A program made the translations under genes and the position numbers. Below the pieces are notes generated by a model, which was not told the DNA's origin, did not search any database, and saw nothing but the letters and a program-made list of their open reading frames with translations. Below are positions 1 to 6,821 of a stretch of 18,923 bases of DNA, piece after piece (position 1 is the first letter of the stretch; every line of letters begins with the position of its first letter). This DNA is from Caldilineaceae bacterium. Lineage in GTDB: Bacteria > Chloroflexota > Anaerolineae > Caldilineales > Caldilineaceae. The DNA is taken from contig JACKBC010000073.1 of NCBI GenBank assembly GCA_020634755.1, positions 1-18,923 on the forward strand, written 5' to 3'.

Positions 1-1
1 T

Positions 2-70
2 TTCCACCGCTGGCGGGCGTTCTATCATCACATTGACCACTACAAAATTTTTCTGATCTGCGCCATATGA
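2..70 (+). CDS. Possible 3' end of an upstream gene (partial)
   Basis: Frame 2 is open from the window edge to a TGA at 68-70 and reads as 22 residues rich in His, Tyr and Trp, beginning FHRWRAFYHH and ending FLICAI. It stops 33 bp before the XdhC start, a spacing compatible with one operon. The fragment is too short to assign a family. The neighbour suggests a molybdoenzyme or its maturation genes upstream, but that is inference only. It may also be non-coding. Confidence 0.25.
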   Translation, partial: FHRWRAFYHHIDHYKIFLICAI

Positions 71-103
71 TCAGTATACAATTCCTTTTTTGGGGGGGAG
101 ACT

Positions 104-418
104 ATGCGCGAAGTAATTAACGATATTGACCGCTGGCATGAGCAGGGGAAAAAAGTGGCTTTGGCCACGGTCGTAAAGGTATACGGGTCAGCCCCACGTC
201 CGCTGGGCGCCAAGATGGCCATCTCTGAAGAAGGTGAGATGGCCGGTTCAGTAAGCGGCGGCTGTGTAGAGGGCGCCGTGGCGCAGGAAGCCATAGACGT
301 CCTTGCCACTGGTCAGCCGCGCTTGATCGAATATGGTATTGCCGATGAGCTAGCCATGACTGTGGGGCTGGCCTGCGGTGGCAATATTGCGGTTTATGTT
401 GAGCCGCTCAACTGGTAA
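104..418 (+). CDS. XdhC/CoxI-family protein, N-terminal domain only
   Basis: A 104-residue protein matching the first domain of the XdhC/CoxF family, which helps deliver or sulfurate the molybdenum cofactor for xanthine dehydrogenase or aerobic CO dehydrogenase-type enzymes in the cytoplasm. Visible family features are an N-terminal helix (EVINDIDRWHEQGKKVALAT), the segment GSAPRPLGAKM (about residues 28-38) and the hallmark GSVSGGCVEG (about 48-57). The usual second, Rossmann-like domain is absent and appears in the separate gene at 538. The ATG at 104 follows the G-rich ribosome binding site GGGGGGGAG. Family assignment is firm; which enzyme it serves cannot be told, since no molybdoenzyme is in view. 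Confidence 0.85.
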   Translation: MREVINDIDRWHEQGKKVALATVVKVYGSAPRPLGAKMAISEEGEMAGSVSGGCVEGAVAQEAIDVLATGQPRLIEYGIADELAMTVGLACGGNIAVYVEPLNW

Positions 419-455
419 TGATATTTGGTAGATCGCAATTGTAAGAGATACCGTC

Positions 456-516
456 GGATTCAATAAGTCAGACCGACGTCTCTTTCGTCAATACGGTTTC
501 GGTGTACTGACAGTGA
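456..516. repeat. Diverged copy A of an interspersed intergenic repeat
   Basis: This stretch in the gap between the two XdhC genes aligns with 11557-11617. They share GGATTC, GACCGACG and CGGTGTACTGA in the same order and nearly the same spacing. A related copy lies at 5960-6012. Within copy A, CGTCGG and CCGACG can pair across a 15-nt loop, with GAGA/TCTC extending the stem after a small bulge, so it may fold in RNA. Function unknown. Confidence 0.5.
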
Positions 517-537
517 CAAAATTAAGATTGGTGACGC

Positions 538-1266
538 ATGGCAGAATTATTTGACACTTTTGAAAATGCAGTGCGCAAAGCCAAGCTGGTGGCGCTCTGT
601 ACAATTATTGGTGGCCCGCATGTGGGCGCCAAATTGCTGCTGTGGCCGGATGGCGCGGTTGAAGGTGATCTGGGGAGCGCAACGCTCAATCGTGAAGTGG
701 CGCAGCGCGCCCAAGAGTTAATGCGCGAGCAGCGTTCGGAGAGATTTTCTTTGTCGGCTGAGGGCCAGGAATACGATCTGTTTGTAGATGTGCAGGCCCC
801 ACCGCCCAAGCTAATTGTGGTAGGCGCTGTGCATATTGCAATTCATCTGGTGGCGTTTGCCAAGCAGCTTGGTTTTCACACCATGGTGGTTGATGCACGG
901 TCGGCTTTTGCTACCGACGACCGTTTTCCCCATGTAGATGAGTTGATTACGCAGTGGCCGGCCGATGCTTTGAGCGAGTTGGGCATTGATGAATCTACGT
1001 GTGTTGTTGTGCTGACCCACGATGAGAAGCTGGATAACCCAGCTTTGGCCGTGGCGGTGAAAAGCCCTGCCCAATATATTGGCGCACTTGGTTCGAAAAA
1101 AACGCATGCTCGACGCGTGGCGGCTCTTAAAGCAGAAGGCGTGACGGACGCGCAGATTAGCCGCATTCATGCGCCGATCGGGATTGATTTGGGGGGACGA
1201 AAACCCGAAGAAATAGCCGTTTCGATTATCGCTGAAATCGTGGCTGTGCGCAACGGGCAAGGATAG
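538..1266 (+). CDS. XdhC-family protein with C-terminal Rossmann domain
   Basis: A 242-residue protein in two parts. Residues 1-80 form a diverged XdhC_CoxI-like domain (LVALCTIIGGPHVGAKLL, then GDLGSATLN where the partner gene has GSVSGGCVE). Residues about 88-240 form the XdhC C-terminal Rossmann-like domain, beginning LIVVGAVHIA and containing DDRFPHVDEL, VVVLTHDEKLD, YIGALGSKKTHARR and the family-typical IHAPIGIDLGGRKPEEIAVSI. The first strand usually reads GAGHVA; here the second Gly is Val, so nucleotide binding may be altered. It lies 119 bp after the smaller XdhC gene, and the two probably act together in molybdenum cofactor handling. The ATG at 538 has only a weak ribosome binding site. 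Confidence 0.85.
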   Translation: MAELFDTFENAVRKAKLVALCTIIGGPHVGAKLLLWPDGAVEGDLGSATLNREVAQRAQELMREQRSERFSLSAEGQEYDLFVDVQAPPPKLIVVGAVHIAIHLVAFAKQLGFHTMVVDARSAFATDDRFPHVDELITQWPADALSELGIDESTCVVVLTHDEKLDNPALAVAVKSPAQYIGALGSKKTHARRVAALKAEGVTDAQISRIHAPIGIDLGGRKPEEIAVSIIAEIVAVRNGQG

Positions 1267-1297
1267 TTGCCGATTGTGGAAGCAATTGTGCTACAAT
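1267..1297 (+). promoter_or_regulatory. Possible promoter for the 1344 gene
   Basis: TTGCCG at 1267-1272 and TACAAT at 1292-1297 are separated by 19 bp in an AT-rich stretch just after the XdhC stop and 47 bp before the next ATG. This resembles a sigma-70 type promoter with a long spacer. It rests on consensus match only. Confidence 0.35.
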
Positions 1298-1343
1298 ATT
1301 ATATATTAAAAATCTTGTATTATTCGCGGTAAAGGAATACCAA

Positions 1344-1640
1344 ATGGCAAATAATCGTCCAAAAAGCAAGCGGCGCGATCGCAGCAAGAGCATTAGCAGT
1401 GTGCAACCGCGCAATTATAGTGAGTATCTCAAAAAGACTGAAGGAGCCGAGGCCAATGTGCTCCCCGCGCAAGAGACCACGCCCAAACGGTCCACCCGCG
1501 CTGCCGTGGCTACCGGCAAAGGTTCCGAGACAGTAGACTGGCAGGGAGAATACAGTTACGTTCTGCGCGATTTGCGCACCATGTTGATTGTATCTGTGAT
1601 TCTATTTGCGGTAATGATTGGGACTGGTTTCTTCCTATAA
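1344..1640 (+). CDS. Small hypothetical membrane protein
   Basis: A 98-residue protein of unknown function. The first 65 residues are hydrophilic and basic (KSKRRDRSKS near the start, more Lys/Arg around 48-60) and probably cytoplasmic. After WQGEYSYVLRDLR a single hydrophobic helix, LRTMLIVSVILFAVMIGTGF, runs to the C-terminus, so the protein is a tail-anchored membrane protein. The ATG at 1344 is preceded by AAAGGA, a usable ribosome binding site, and a possible promoter lies just upstream. No known domain is recognised. The basic tail followed by a terminal helix is seen in many short conserved proteins, and I do not assign a role. Confidence 0.7.
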   Translation: MANNRPKSKRRDRSKSISSVQPRNYSEYLKKTEGAEANVLPAQETTPKRSTRAAVATGKGSETVDWQGEYSYVLRDLRTMLIVSVILFAVMIGTGFFL

Positions 1641-1647
1641 ATCGGGC

Positions 1648-1663
1648 TTACGCAAGCCTGGCG
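1648..1663. repeat. 16-bp repeat, partner of 4307-4322 (inverted)
   Basis: TTACGCAAGCCTGGCG occurs here and, exactly reverse-complemented, at 4307-4322. The pair brackets the membrane protein genes, the OmpR-type regulator and a gene-free stretch. No transposase or further symmetry is visible beside either copy. Confidence 0.45.
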
Positions 1664-1767
1664 TGAAAAACCGTTGGAGCAGGGATCTATTTCCCCCGCC
1701 GATCCTCTGGTGCTGCATATGCCGTTTGGATTAAGACTGTCGTCTGCCTACGCGCAGAGGAGCGTTG

Positions 1768-2499
1768 TCACACAGCCTTTTCTCTGCGGGCAAGATGCAG
1801 GTGTTCCGTCCCGTGTGTGGATGAGGAAGATCCTGGGGATGTCGTGTGTAGCATAGCCACCATTGCCAGATGTAAAAAGGCGCATAACCAAAAGTTGTGC
1901 GTAAAGAAAAACAAGATCGATGTTGCAATGAAAATACCAACATTGCCAAGTCGGTTTTGCAGATCCGTTGTGTGCATCAGCGTATCTGGCAAAGCGGTAA
2001 GTCCCGTGATCCAGAGCGCGTGATACGCTGGCACCTGCATGTTTGGCTCGGCGCGTAGTAGAAATTCCCATATGGCGGCTCGGTTGAATGCCCAGTAGAA
2101 TTGTTCAGCAAGCGCCCACACTGCGCCATTAAAGAGTTGGCGCTTGGGCCATGCGTGTATGGAAAGATTAATCTGCACGCCTGATTTTGTTGTGGAACTG
2201 CGGTTCTGGCTATTGAGCAGAGCAATGTTGATAAGCGCCAAAATAAGCAATACGGCAAAAGAAAGACCCGCCCCAATTCCCAAACTCGTGGCCCAATCTA
2301 TGTTGGATAGCCCCATTAGATAAGGAGAAATTGCTCCCGTCAGAATGCTTAAATAGGGGATAGCCACGCGATAGATAAGACATGCGTATCGATGCGTAGC
2401 CGCGGAAATGCGCCTGGATGCCAAGTTTATGCTCAGGCTAATAATCAGCCCAAGCGCTAGCCATAGCAAACCTGTTGGGAAATAGGGTGGCGAAATCAT
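1768..2499 (-). CDS. Multi-pass membrane protein, weakly CPBP-protease-like
   Basis: A hydrophobic protein of 243 residues from the ATG at 2499; a TTG at 2517 would add six residues. Several membrane segments are evident (for example LLWLALGLIISLSINLA, GLSFAVLLILALINIALL and GIFIATSILFFFTHNF). In the C-terminal half, AEQFYWAFNR, then FFFTH, then FLHLAM are in the order and spacing of the glutamate, FxxxH and His motifs of CPBP/CAAX-type intramembrane proteases. The usual Glu-Glu pair is Glu-Gln here, so activity is doubtful and the family call is tentative. No clear ribosome binding site is seen. It is divergent from the small gene at 2521, only 21 bp away. Confidence 0.6.
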   Translation of the reverse strand: MISPPYFPTGLLWLALGLIISLSINLASRRISAATHRYACLIYRVAIPYLSILTGAISPYLMGLSNIDWATSLGIGAGLSFAVLLILALINIALLNSQNRSSTTKSGVQINLSIHAWPKRQLFNGAVWALAEQFYWAFNRAAIWEFLLRAEPNMQVPAYHALWITGLTALPDTLMHTTDLQNRLGNVGIFIATSILFFFTHNFWLCAFLHLAMVAMLHTTSPGSSSSTHGTEHLHLARREKAV

Positions 2500-2520
2500 G
2501 AACGCAGTATAGAACAATTT

Positions 2521-2715
2521 ATGTCTTCACGTCGACTTTTAACTACCTTGATTCTTGTTCTGATTATTCTCGTTTTGGCTAGGCCGACTGCCATGGCGCA
2601 AGAAGTCCGCCGTCTATGGGATCGGCGTGAATATACGATCAAAGTTTTGGCTACTGTGATTACAATATACTTTTTGTACGGGCTGTATAAACTCTGGACA
2701 GGACAAGGCTGGTAG
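2521..2715 (+). CDS. Very small hypothetical membrane protein
   Basis: A 64-residue protein with two hydrophobic segments: residues 5-20 (RLLTTLILVLIILVLA) and about 41-58 (VLATVITIYFLYGLYKLW), separated by a charged loop with VRRLWDRREY. This gives a hairpin-like two-pass membrane topology; the first segment could alternatively be a signal peptide ending near AMA. No ribosome binding site is seen ahead of the ATG, so translation may be leaderless or the start may differ. It is divergent from the membrane protein on the other strand and followed by the terminator at 2825. Function unknown. Confidence 0.6.
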   Translation: MSSRRLLTTLILVLIILVLARPTAMAQEVRRLWDRREYTIKVLATVITIYFLYGLYKLWTGQGW

Positions 2716-2824
2716 AAATTAGAGTCATGCCTTACGCAGCATCAAGACCACGTTAGAAAATGTAATGGTTGCTGGCCAGGTGTTTTGACACAAAGCTTGC
2801 GCAAGTTCAAATAGAGAGAGAATC

Positions 2825-2861
2825 AAAAAAGCGCAGAGCAACGTTGCTCTGCGCTTTTTTT
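2825..2861. terminator. Bidirectional Rho-independent terminator
   Basis: A perfect 36-bp palindrome: A6, then GCGCAGAGCAAC, its exact complement, then a run of seven T. The GC-rich stem flanked by A and T runs works on both strands. It lies between the convergent 2521 gene (+) and the response regulator at 2880-3713 (-). Confidence 0.92.
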
Positions 2862-2879
2862 GTGATACGCCCTCATTGG

Positions 2880-3713
2880 CTAGGCGCTTAACTGTCGTTC
2901 CATACTTTGATATCGGCTATTGGCGTCAGCCGCCAGTACTGCCGTAGAGATATCGTGCCCGTTCGAGCAGAGTCGATAACCACGCCCATGTACGGTTTTG
3001 AGATATTTGGGTGTGGAGGAGTTTTCTTCCACTTTGCTGCGCAGGCGACGAATGGTGACGCGAATGAAGTTTAGATCCTCACAAAGCTGGTATTGATAAT
3101 CCCAGACCGCGGCCAGCAATTCCTCTTTGGTAACGGGTTTGTCTGGGTTCTGCATAAAGAAGCGGAGCAGGCGGTATTCGTTGGGCGTCAAATCGACCTT
3201 TTTGCCACGCACGTTCACTTCGCAAGTGCTCTCATTCATGACAATTTCACCGCATTTGAGCAATTTGGCGGTCTGTTGCTGCTGCTTCTGTGTGGAGCGG
3301 CGCAAAACGGCCTGCACGCGTGCGCGCAGCTCTTTTAGGGTGAAAGGTTTGGTAACGTAGTTATCCGCGCCCAAGCGGATGCCGTGGACAATATCATCCG
3401 GACGGGCATTGGCCGTCAGCATCATAATGGGTACATCGGTGCGTTTGCGCAGCTCTGCGCACACCGTCCAACCGTCAATGACGGGCATATTGATATCCAA
3501 GATGACCAGATCATAGGAGGCAGACGCATACGCCTGTAGCGCCTCTTGCCCATTGCGAACTGCTACCACATGATAGCCTTCCTGCTCCAAACAAAATTGC
3601 AGAAGCTGTCGAGTCGCATCTTCATCTTCGGCCAACAAGATATGAATCGCTTCTTTGCGAATTTCAAGGGAAAATCTGGAAGGGAGTGTTTGGTTCATGG
3701 GGGCAATCTGCAT
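2880..3713 (-). CDS. OmpR/PhoB-type response regulator
   Basis: A 277-residue cytoplasmic two-component transcription regulator. Residues 24-138 are a receiver domain with the acidic pair region AEDED (28-32), the phosphate-accepting Asp73 in ILDINMP, Thr100 in MMLTAN and Lys122 in VTKPF, all intact. Residues about 155-250 are a winged-helix DNA-binding domain (LTPNEYRLLRFF, KEELLAAVWDY, then VTIRRLRSKVEE and the wing KYLKTVHGRGYRL). The start at 3713 is supported by GGAGA eight bases upstream and gives an unusual extension of about 23 residues before the receiver. No histidine kinase is adjacent, so its partner is encoded elsewhere. The gene ends at the shared terminator. Confidence 0.93.
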   Translation of the reverse strand: MQIAPMNQTLPSRFSLEIRKEAIHILLAEDEDATRQLLQFCLEQEGYHVVAVRNGQEALQAYASASYDLVILDINMPVIDGWTVCAELRKRTDVPIMMLTANARPDDIVHGIRLGADNYVTKPFTLKELRARVQAVLRRSTQKQQQQTAKLLKCGEIVMNESTCEVNVRGKKVDLTPNEYRLLRFFMQNPDKPVTKEELLAAVWDYQYQLCEDLNFIRVTIRRLRSKVEENSSTPKYLKTVHGRGYRLCSNGHDISTAVLAADANSRYQSMERQLSA

Positions 3714-3887
3714 AATTAATTCTCCAATAATCTAAAGCGATTTTTACTTTGCTCTGTAACAAAACGGAAGTTTGTATCTTTAAGTGGTACTGTCGAAACC
3801 GTCGTTTTGTTTATAATGGCAGTATAGCAGCTAAATCTGCTTCTTATTTAAATTGGTTACAGTTAAGGGTGAACTTCATTACATATT

Positions 3888-3915
3888 ATTGATCAAAATG
3901 CATTGATCAAAATGC
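3888..3915. repeat. 14-bp direct tandem repeat with TGATCA core
   Basis: ATTGATCAAAATGC occurs twice back to back. Each copy contains the palindrome TTGATCAA. It lies about 175 bp upstream of the OmpR-type regulator start and could be a paired protein-binding site; no factor is implied by the sequence. Confidence 0.45.
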
Positions 3916-4086
3916 TCAGTTGATTAAAAGTTCTGATACCCTTTGCGTAAGTTTTCCGTATGGTTCTCAGTTTAAGACCGTATGTTTACCACCTGTTTAT
4001 CATTGTATAATTGGTGGCTTCATACTATTAATCGCTGAGAATTCGGAAATCCTTCGCTCCCCGCGCAAATAAATCGTACAAAATAA

Positions 4087-4134
4087 AATTCGCCGGTCTA
4101 TTTGTATGCAACGATACAAATAGACCGGCGAATT
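4087..4134. repeat. Perfect 21-bp inverted repeat (hairpin)
   Basis: 4087-4107 and 4114-4134 are exact reverse complements with a 6-nt loop (GCAACG). The arm begins AATTCGCCGGTC and ends TTTGTAT. The flanks are AT-rich but have no T-run, so it does not look like an ordinary terminator. It could be a structured RNA, an RNA processing site or a remnant of a small mobile palindrome. Confidence 0.8.
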
Positions 4135-4284
4135 ATTCTGCTCAAGCAAGATACGACTTACGTAGCGCAGCAGATCGCCAGGAGAAGAGACGATCTTTTG
4201 CAAGGCGATAGTCCTAAAGATAAACGTATTTGCTTTAGATAACGCACGTTACGCAGCAACAGCCAGTCTGATAGAGAGAAACAA

Positions 4285-4306
4285 GAAAGTCGGCGAGCCG
4301 ACTTTC
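4285..4306 (-). terminator. Probable terminator of the protease operon
   Basis: GAAAGTCGG and CCGACTTTC form a 9-bp stem with a 4-nt loop just past the stop of the gene at 4329. On the minus strand it is followed by the T-rich CTTGTTTCTC, consistent with a weak Rho-independent terminator. Confidence 0.5.
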
Positions 4307-4322
4307 CGCCAGGCTTGCGTAA
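4307..4322. repeat. 16-bp repeat, inverted partner of 1648-1663
   Basis: CGCCAGGCTTGCGTAA is the exact reverse complement of the sequence at 1648-1663. It sits directly after the terminator-like hairpin and 7 bp before the protease stop. Confidence 0.45.
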
Positions 4323-4328
4323 CATAAG

Positions 4329-4931
4329 TTAGATAAATTGTGACGATACGTATTGTGATGAGATAAACTCGAGCGCCACGTTAATGGGCGTGGCCAAGCC
4401 TACATCCGGCCCGTTCATCATGGTATTGATGCCCACAAGTTGCCCTTGGGCATTTACCATGGGGCCGCCGGAATGGCCGGGCCGTAAATGCAGGCTGGCT
4501 GCCAGCCAACGCTGCCGGCTGTTCCGCCATTCTGCCAATTCGTCCCCTACACCGATGACAATGCCCGAGGTGGCTGCACCGGGTACGCCCCAAGGATGGC
4601 CAAAGGCCACTACAATGTCACCGGGGTGCAACCGACTAGAATCTCCGATTGATAGGGCCGGTAGGTTGGTGGCCGGCACATGCACGAGCGCGATATCTTG
4701 CTCTGGATCGTTAGCGACAACGTGGGCCTCAAACTCGATTTGATCGTTTGTCTGCACGGTGAGTGGTCCGTGGCGCACCACATGTGCATTGGTCAGGATT
4801 AGCCCGTCTGATCGCCACACGACGCCGGAGCCAACCCCATGTTGGCCGCTCCGAATACGCACCAGGCCGGGGGTGACCAGCCGTTCAATGTGCGCCAACT
4901 CTACATTTATCTGTTTCAAAATGGTCGGCAA
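4329..4931 (-). CDS. Trypsin-like (HtrA-type) serine protease, no PDZ domain
   Basis: A 200-residue S1-family serine protease. The catalytic triad is visible: His50 in LTNAHVV, Asp79 in EQDIALVHV and Ser154 in RPGHSGGP, with the oxyanion Gly two residues before the Ser. The protein ends shortly after the protease fold (GLATPINVALEFI) and has no PDZ domain. There is no signal peptide or membrane anchor, so it should act in the cytoplasm, unusual for HtrA relatives. The start is a TTG at 4931, chosen because AGGAGG lies five bases upstream; that site overlaps the stop of the preceding protease gene (9 bp apart), so the two are probably translationally coupled. Confidence 0.88.
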   Translation of the reverse strand: MPTILKQINVELAHIERLVTPGLVRIRSGQHGVGSGVVWRSDGLILTNAHVVRHGPLTVQTNDQIEFEAHVVANDPEQDIALVHVPATNLPALSIGDSSRLHPGDIVVAFGHPWGVPGAATSGIVIGVGDELAEWRNSRQRWLAASLHLRPGHSGGPMVNAQGQLVGINTMMNGPDVGLATPINVALEFISSQYVSSQFI

Positions 4932-4940
4932 CTGTTCCTC

Positions 4941-5834
4941 CTACTTTTGGCCGATGGTGACAGAAAACTGCTCAATCTGGCCGCCGCGCACAAGGCGCAC
5001 ATTGACCGTCTTGCCCGCCCGGTCACTGCTTAGCAGATTCTGCAGGTCTTCCATCTGCTGTAAAGCATGGTCATCTAACGAAACGAGGATGTCGCCTTGG
5101 AGCAACCCAGCTGTGCTGGCGGGGCTGTTGGCCTCAATAGACATAAGCATCAGCCCCGCCGACTGGTTGAGCTCTTGTTGGAGTGCGTTGGGCAATTGGA
5201 CGGGCTGAATGCCTACACCCAAATAGCCACGGGGCATCTTCCCGTGTGTTAATAAGGATTCTACAACAGACTGAATTGTGGCTGTGGGTATGGCAATGCT
5301 GGTGCCGCGCAATAGGGCAGAACTATTGATGCCGGCGATCTGGCCGCCAGCTGTGGCCAGCGGTCCACCCGAGAAGCCGGGATACATGACTACATCGGTC
5401 TGCAAATAGCGGTCAATTTCGCCTCCCGCCGGCGTGCGCCAGTTGGAGCCCAGTGCGCTGACTACGCCCAGCGTAGCCTGCACCGTGCGCCCCGGACGAC
5501 CCAGCGCCAAGACCAGATGTCCCACCGCCAGTTCATCAGTGGCAACCCAAGCGGCGGGCGCCAAATCGGTAGCTTTTGTCTTGAGAATAGCCAAATCGGT
5601 CGTCGGATCGCGGCCCACAAGGCTTGCGCTGACGGTGCCGCCATCGCTCAGGCCGATTTGAATATCATCTTCGCGCTCCACCACATGGTGGGATGTCACG
5701 ATAATGCCGTCGGCAGACCAAACCACGCCGCTGGCGGATAAGCGACGGCGCGCTTCCACGCGCACAATGCTCTGACCGGCTGTTTCTACCACGTTCGCTA
5801 AATCGTTGGATAAGGTTTGCAATACACTGGCCAT
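4941..5834 (-). CDS. HtrA/Deg-type serine protease with C-terminal PDZ domain
   Basis: A 297-residue protease and putative chaperone of the HtrA family. The protease domain (about 15-190) carries His50 in VTSHHVV, Asp80 in TTDLAIL and Ser155 in YPGFSGGP. The PDZ domain (about 200-295) starts RGYLGVGIQPVQLP and includes SPASTAGLLQGDILVSLD and a C-terminal VRLVRGGQ strand. Most HtrA proteins have a signal peptide or membrane anchor; here the N-terminus MASVLQTLSNDLANVV is a plain amphipathic segment, so the enzyme is predicted to be cytoplasmic. The ATG at 5834 follows GAGGAG. It is first in an operon with the shorter protease; the pair may work on the same damaged or processed proteins. Confidence 0.92.
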   Translation of the reverse strand: MASVLQTLSNDLANVVETAGQSIVRVEARRRLSASGVVWSADGIIVTSHHVVEREDDIQIGLSDGGTVSASLVGRDPTTDLAILKTKATDLAPAAWVATDELAVGHLVLALGRPGRTVQATLGVVSALGSNWRTPAGGEIDRYLQTDVVMYPGFSGGPLATAGGQIAGINSSALLRGTSIAIPTATIQSVVESLLTHGKMPRGYLGVGIQPVQLPNALQQELNQSAGLMLMSIEANSPASTAGLLQGDILVSLDDHALQQMEDLQNLLSSDRAGKTVNVRLVRGGQIEQFSVTIGQK

Positions 5835-5959
5835 ATTTTTATCTCCTCAGTTGAGCTGAACACAATATCTTCTCGTGATATCTTGCACTGATTTTATATG
5901 ATGATCTCTGGCGGCGACTCATTCCTGGTCGATTGCAGCCCTGAAAAAATGGATTTCGA

Positions 5960-6099
5960 GCCTGGAATCGGGACCGATATCTGAATCGCCAACACCATTG
6001 CGGTCTATTGATTATGGCAGGAAACGCATGAGCGTACATCGCCCGTTTGGGTAGGAGCGACCTGGAAAAATGGGTAGGGCGCACCTTCAGTGGGAGAAC
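5960..6099. repeat. Copy B of an interspersed intergenic repeat
   Basis: 5981-6004 matches 11581-11604 with one mismatch in 24 bases (CTGAATCGCCAACACC then A/G then TTGCGGT). AATCGGGACCGA just before also matches copy C, as does GGAAAAATGGGTAGGGCGCA further on (6064-6083), though with different spacing. The element is non-coding and its ends are not sharp. Confidence 0.65.
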
Positions 6100-6124
6100 A
6101 GGAGTTATGGAGAGATTGGTGACC

Positions 6125-6139
6125 GAGCTTGTCGAAGCC
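6125..6139. repeat. 15-bp motif shared with 14681-14695
   Basis: GAGCTTGTCGAAGCC is identical to the sequence at 14681-14695 inside the hairpin between the repeat protein and its kinase. Short palindrome-prone motifs of this type recur in intergenic regions of many bacterial genomes. Confidence 0.5.
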
Positions 6140-6173
6140 ACCAAGATCTGCGTAGCCTCTAAGCAAGTGCGGT

Positions 6174-6815
6174 CTACAGGAGGATCAGCCCAGCGCGGGT
6201 GGCGCGCACAACGGCTTCGGTACGGCTGCTGGCGTACAGCTTGCTGAGGATTGTGTTGATGTGAAATTTGACGGTGTGTTCGCTGATTTCTAATTGACGC
6301 GCAATGGCCTTGTTGGTTAGGCCTTCCGCTATAAGCTGTAAGACCTCGAGCTCGCGCGGGGTAAGCGGATCCAACGGCAGGTCGTTGGGGGATTCAATGT
6401 GAGGACGCAAGGCGGCAGTTAAGGCGGGATGCATAAGGAGCAACCCTTGATGCGCGCTGCCTAAAGCGGAAATCAAGGCTTCGATATTCACATCACGAGT
6501 GAGCAGGGCAGAGACGCCGGCCTGCCATGCTGCTGCCGCCACCTCGGCATCTGGAAGTAGGGCCACAACGGGGGGCTGCACGCGCTCTTCATCGGCTGGC
6601 CGCAACTCATCAATCTGGGCAATGGCGGCGGCGCTATCCCAACCCAAGTCCCACAGCAGCAGGTCCGGCTGATGCGCGTCGAGCGCGGCTGGCAGTTCAT
6701 GCCCGGCCGGCAATTGGCCCACAATAGTGCACTCGTCGTGCTGAGAGAGCGCTGCATGGAGACCGGCGCGCGCCAGCGCATCGTTGCCCACAATCAGCAC
6801 GCGTGGTCTATTCAT
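6174..6815 (-). CDS. NarL/LuxR-type response regulator with degenerate receiver
   Basis: A 213-residue regulator. The C-terminal LuxR-type helix-turn-helix (about 150-213) is typical: LTPRELEVLQLIAEGLTNKAI, then EISEHTVKFHINTILSKL. The N-terminal receiver-like domain keeps Asp56 in LLLWDLGWD, but the first acidic position is Asn11 (VGNDALARAG), the usual Thr is Leu87 (VVALLPD) and the usual Lys is Arg107 (LLTRD). Phosphorylation-dependent switching is therefore doubtful. It starts 6 bp after the stop of the SDR gene with no good ribosome binding site, so it is probably translated by coupling. No kinase is nearby. Confidence 0.88.
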   Translation of the reverse strand: MNRPRVLIVGNDALARAGLHAALSQHDECTIVGQLPAGHELPAALDAHQPDLLLWDLGWDSAAAIAQIDELRPADEERVQPPVVALLPDAEVAAAAWQAGVSALLTRDVNIEALISALGSAHQGLLLMHPALTAALRPHIESPNDLPLDPLTPRELEVLQLIAEGLTNKAIARQLEISEHTVKFHINTILSKLYASSRTEAVVRATRAGLILL

Positions 6816-6821
6816 GCGTGC

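Larger units (their letters stand above)
3714..4328. other. Gene-free interval of about 615 bp
   Basis: No convincing coding sequence is present on either strand; the short open frames here lack ribosome binding sites and protein-like composition. It contains the upstream region of the OmpR-type regulator, a 14-bp tandem repeat (3888-3915), a TATAAT at 4006-4011, a 21-bp hairpin (4087-4134), a smaller hairpin beside the protease operon (4285-4306) and one copy of the 16-bp repeat (4307-4322). Confidence 0.7.
5835..6173. other. Intergenic region with interspersed repeat copy B
   Basis: No gene is supported in these 339 bp. Copy B of the interspersed repeat occupies about 5960-6012, and a further similarity to copy C follows at 6063-6099. 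A 15-bp motif shared with the hairpin at 14650-14706 lies at 6125-6139. Confidence 0.6.

Noticed and set aside
2785..2816. TTGACA followed by an AT-rich stretch as a promoter
   Set aside because: The -10 match is poor and the terminator begins within about 15 bp, so a productive transcript is unlikely.
4000..4203. Minus-strand ORF of 67 codons
   Set aside because: It spans the 21-bp hairpin, has no ribosome binding site and its composition is not protein-like.
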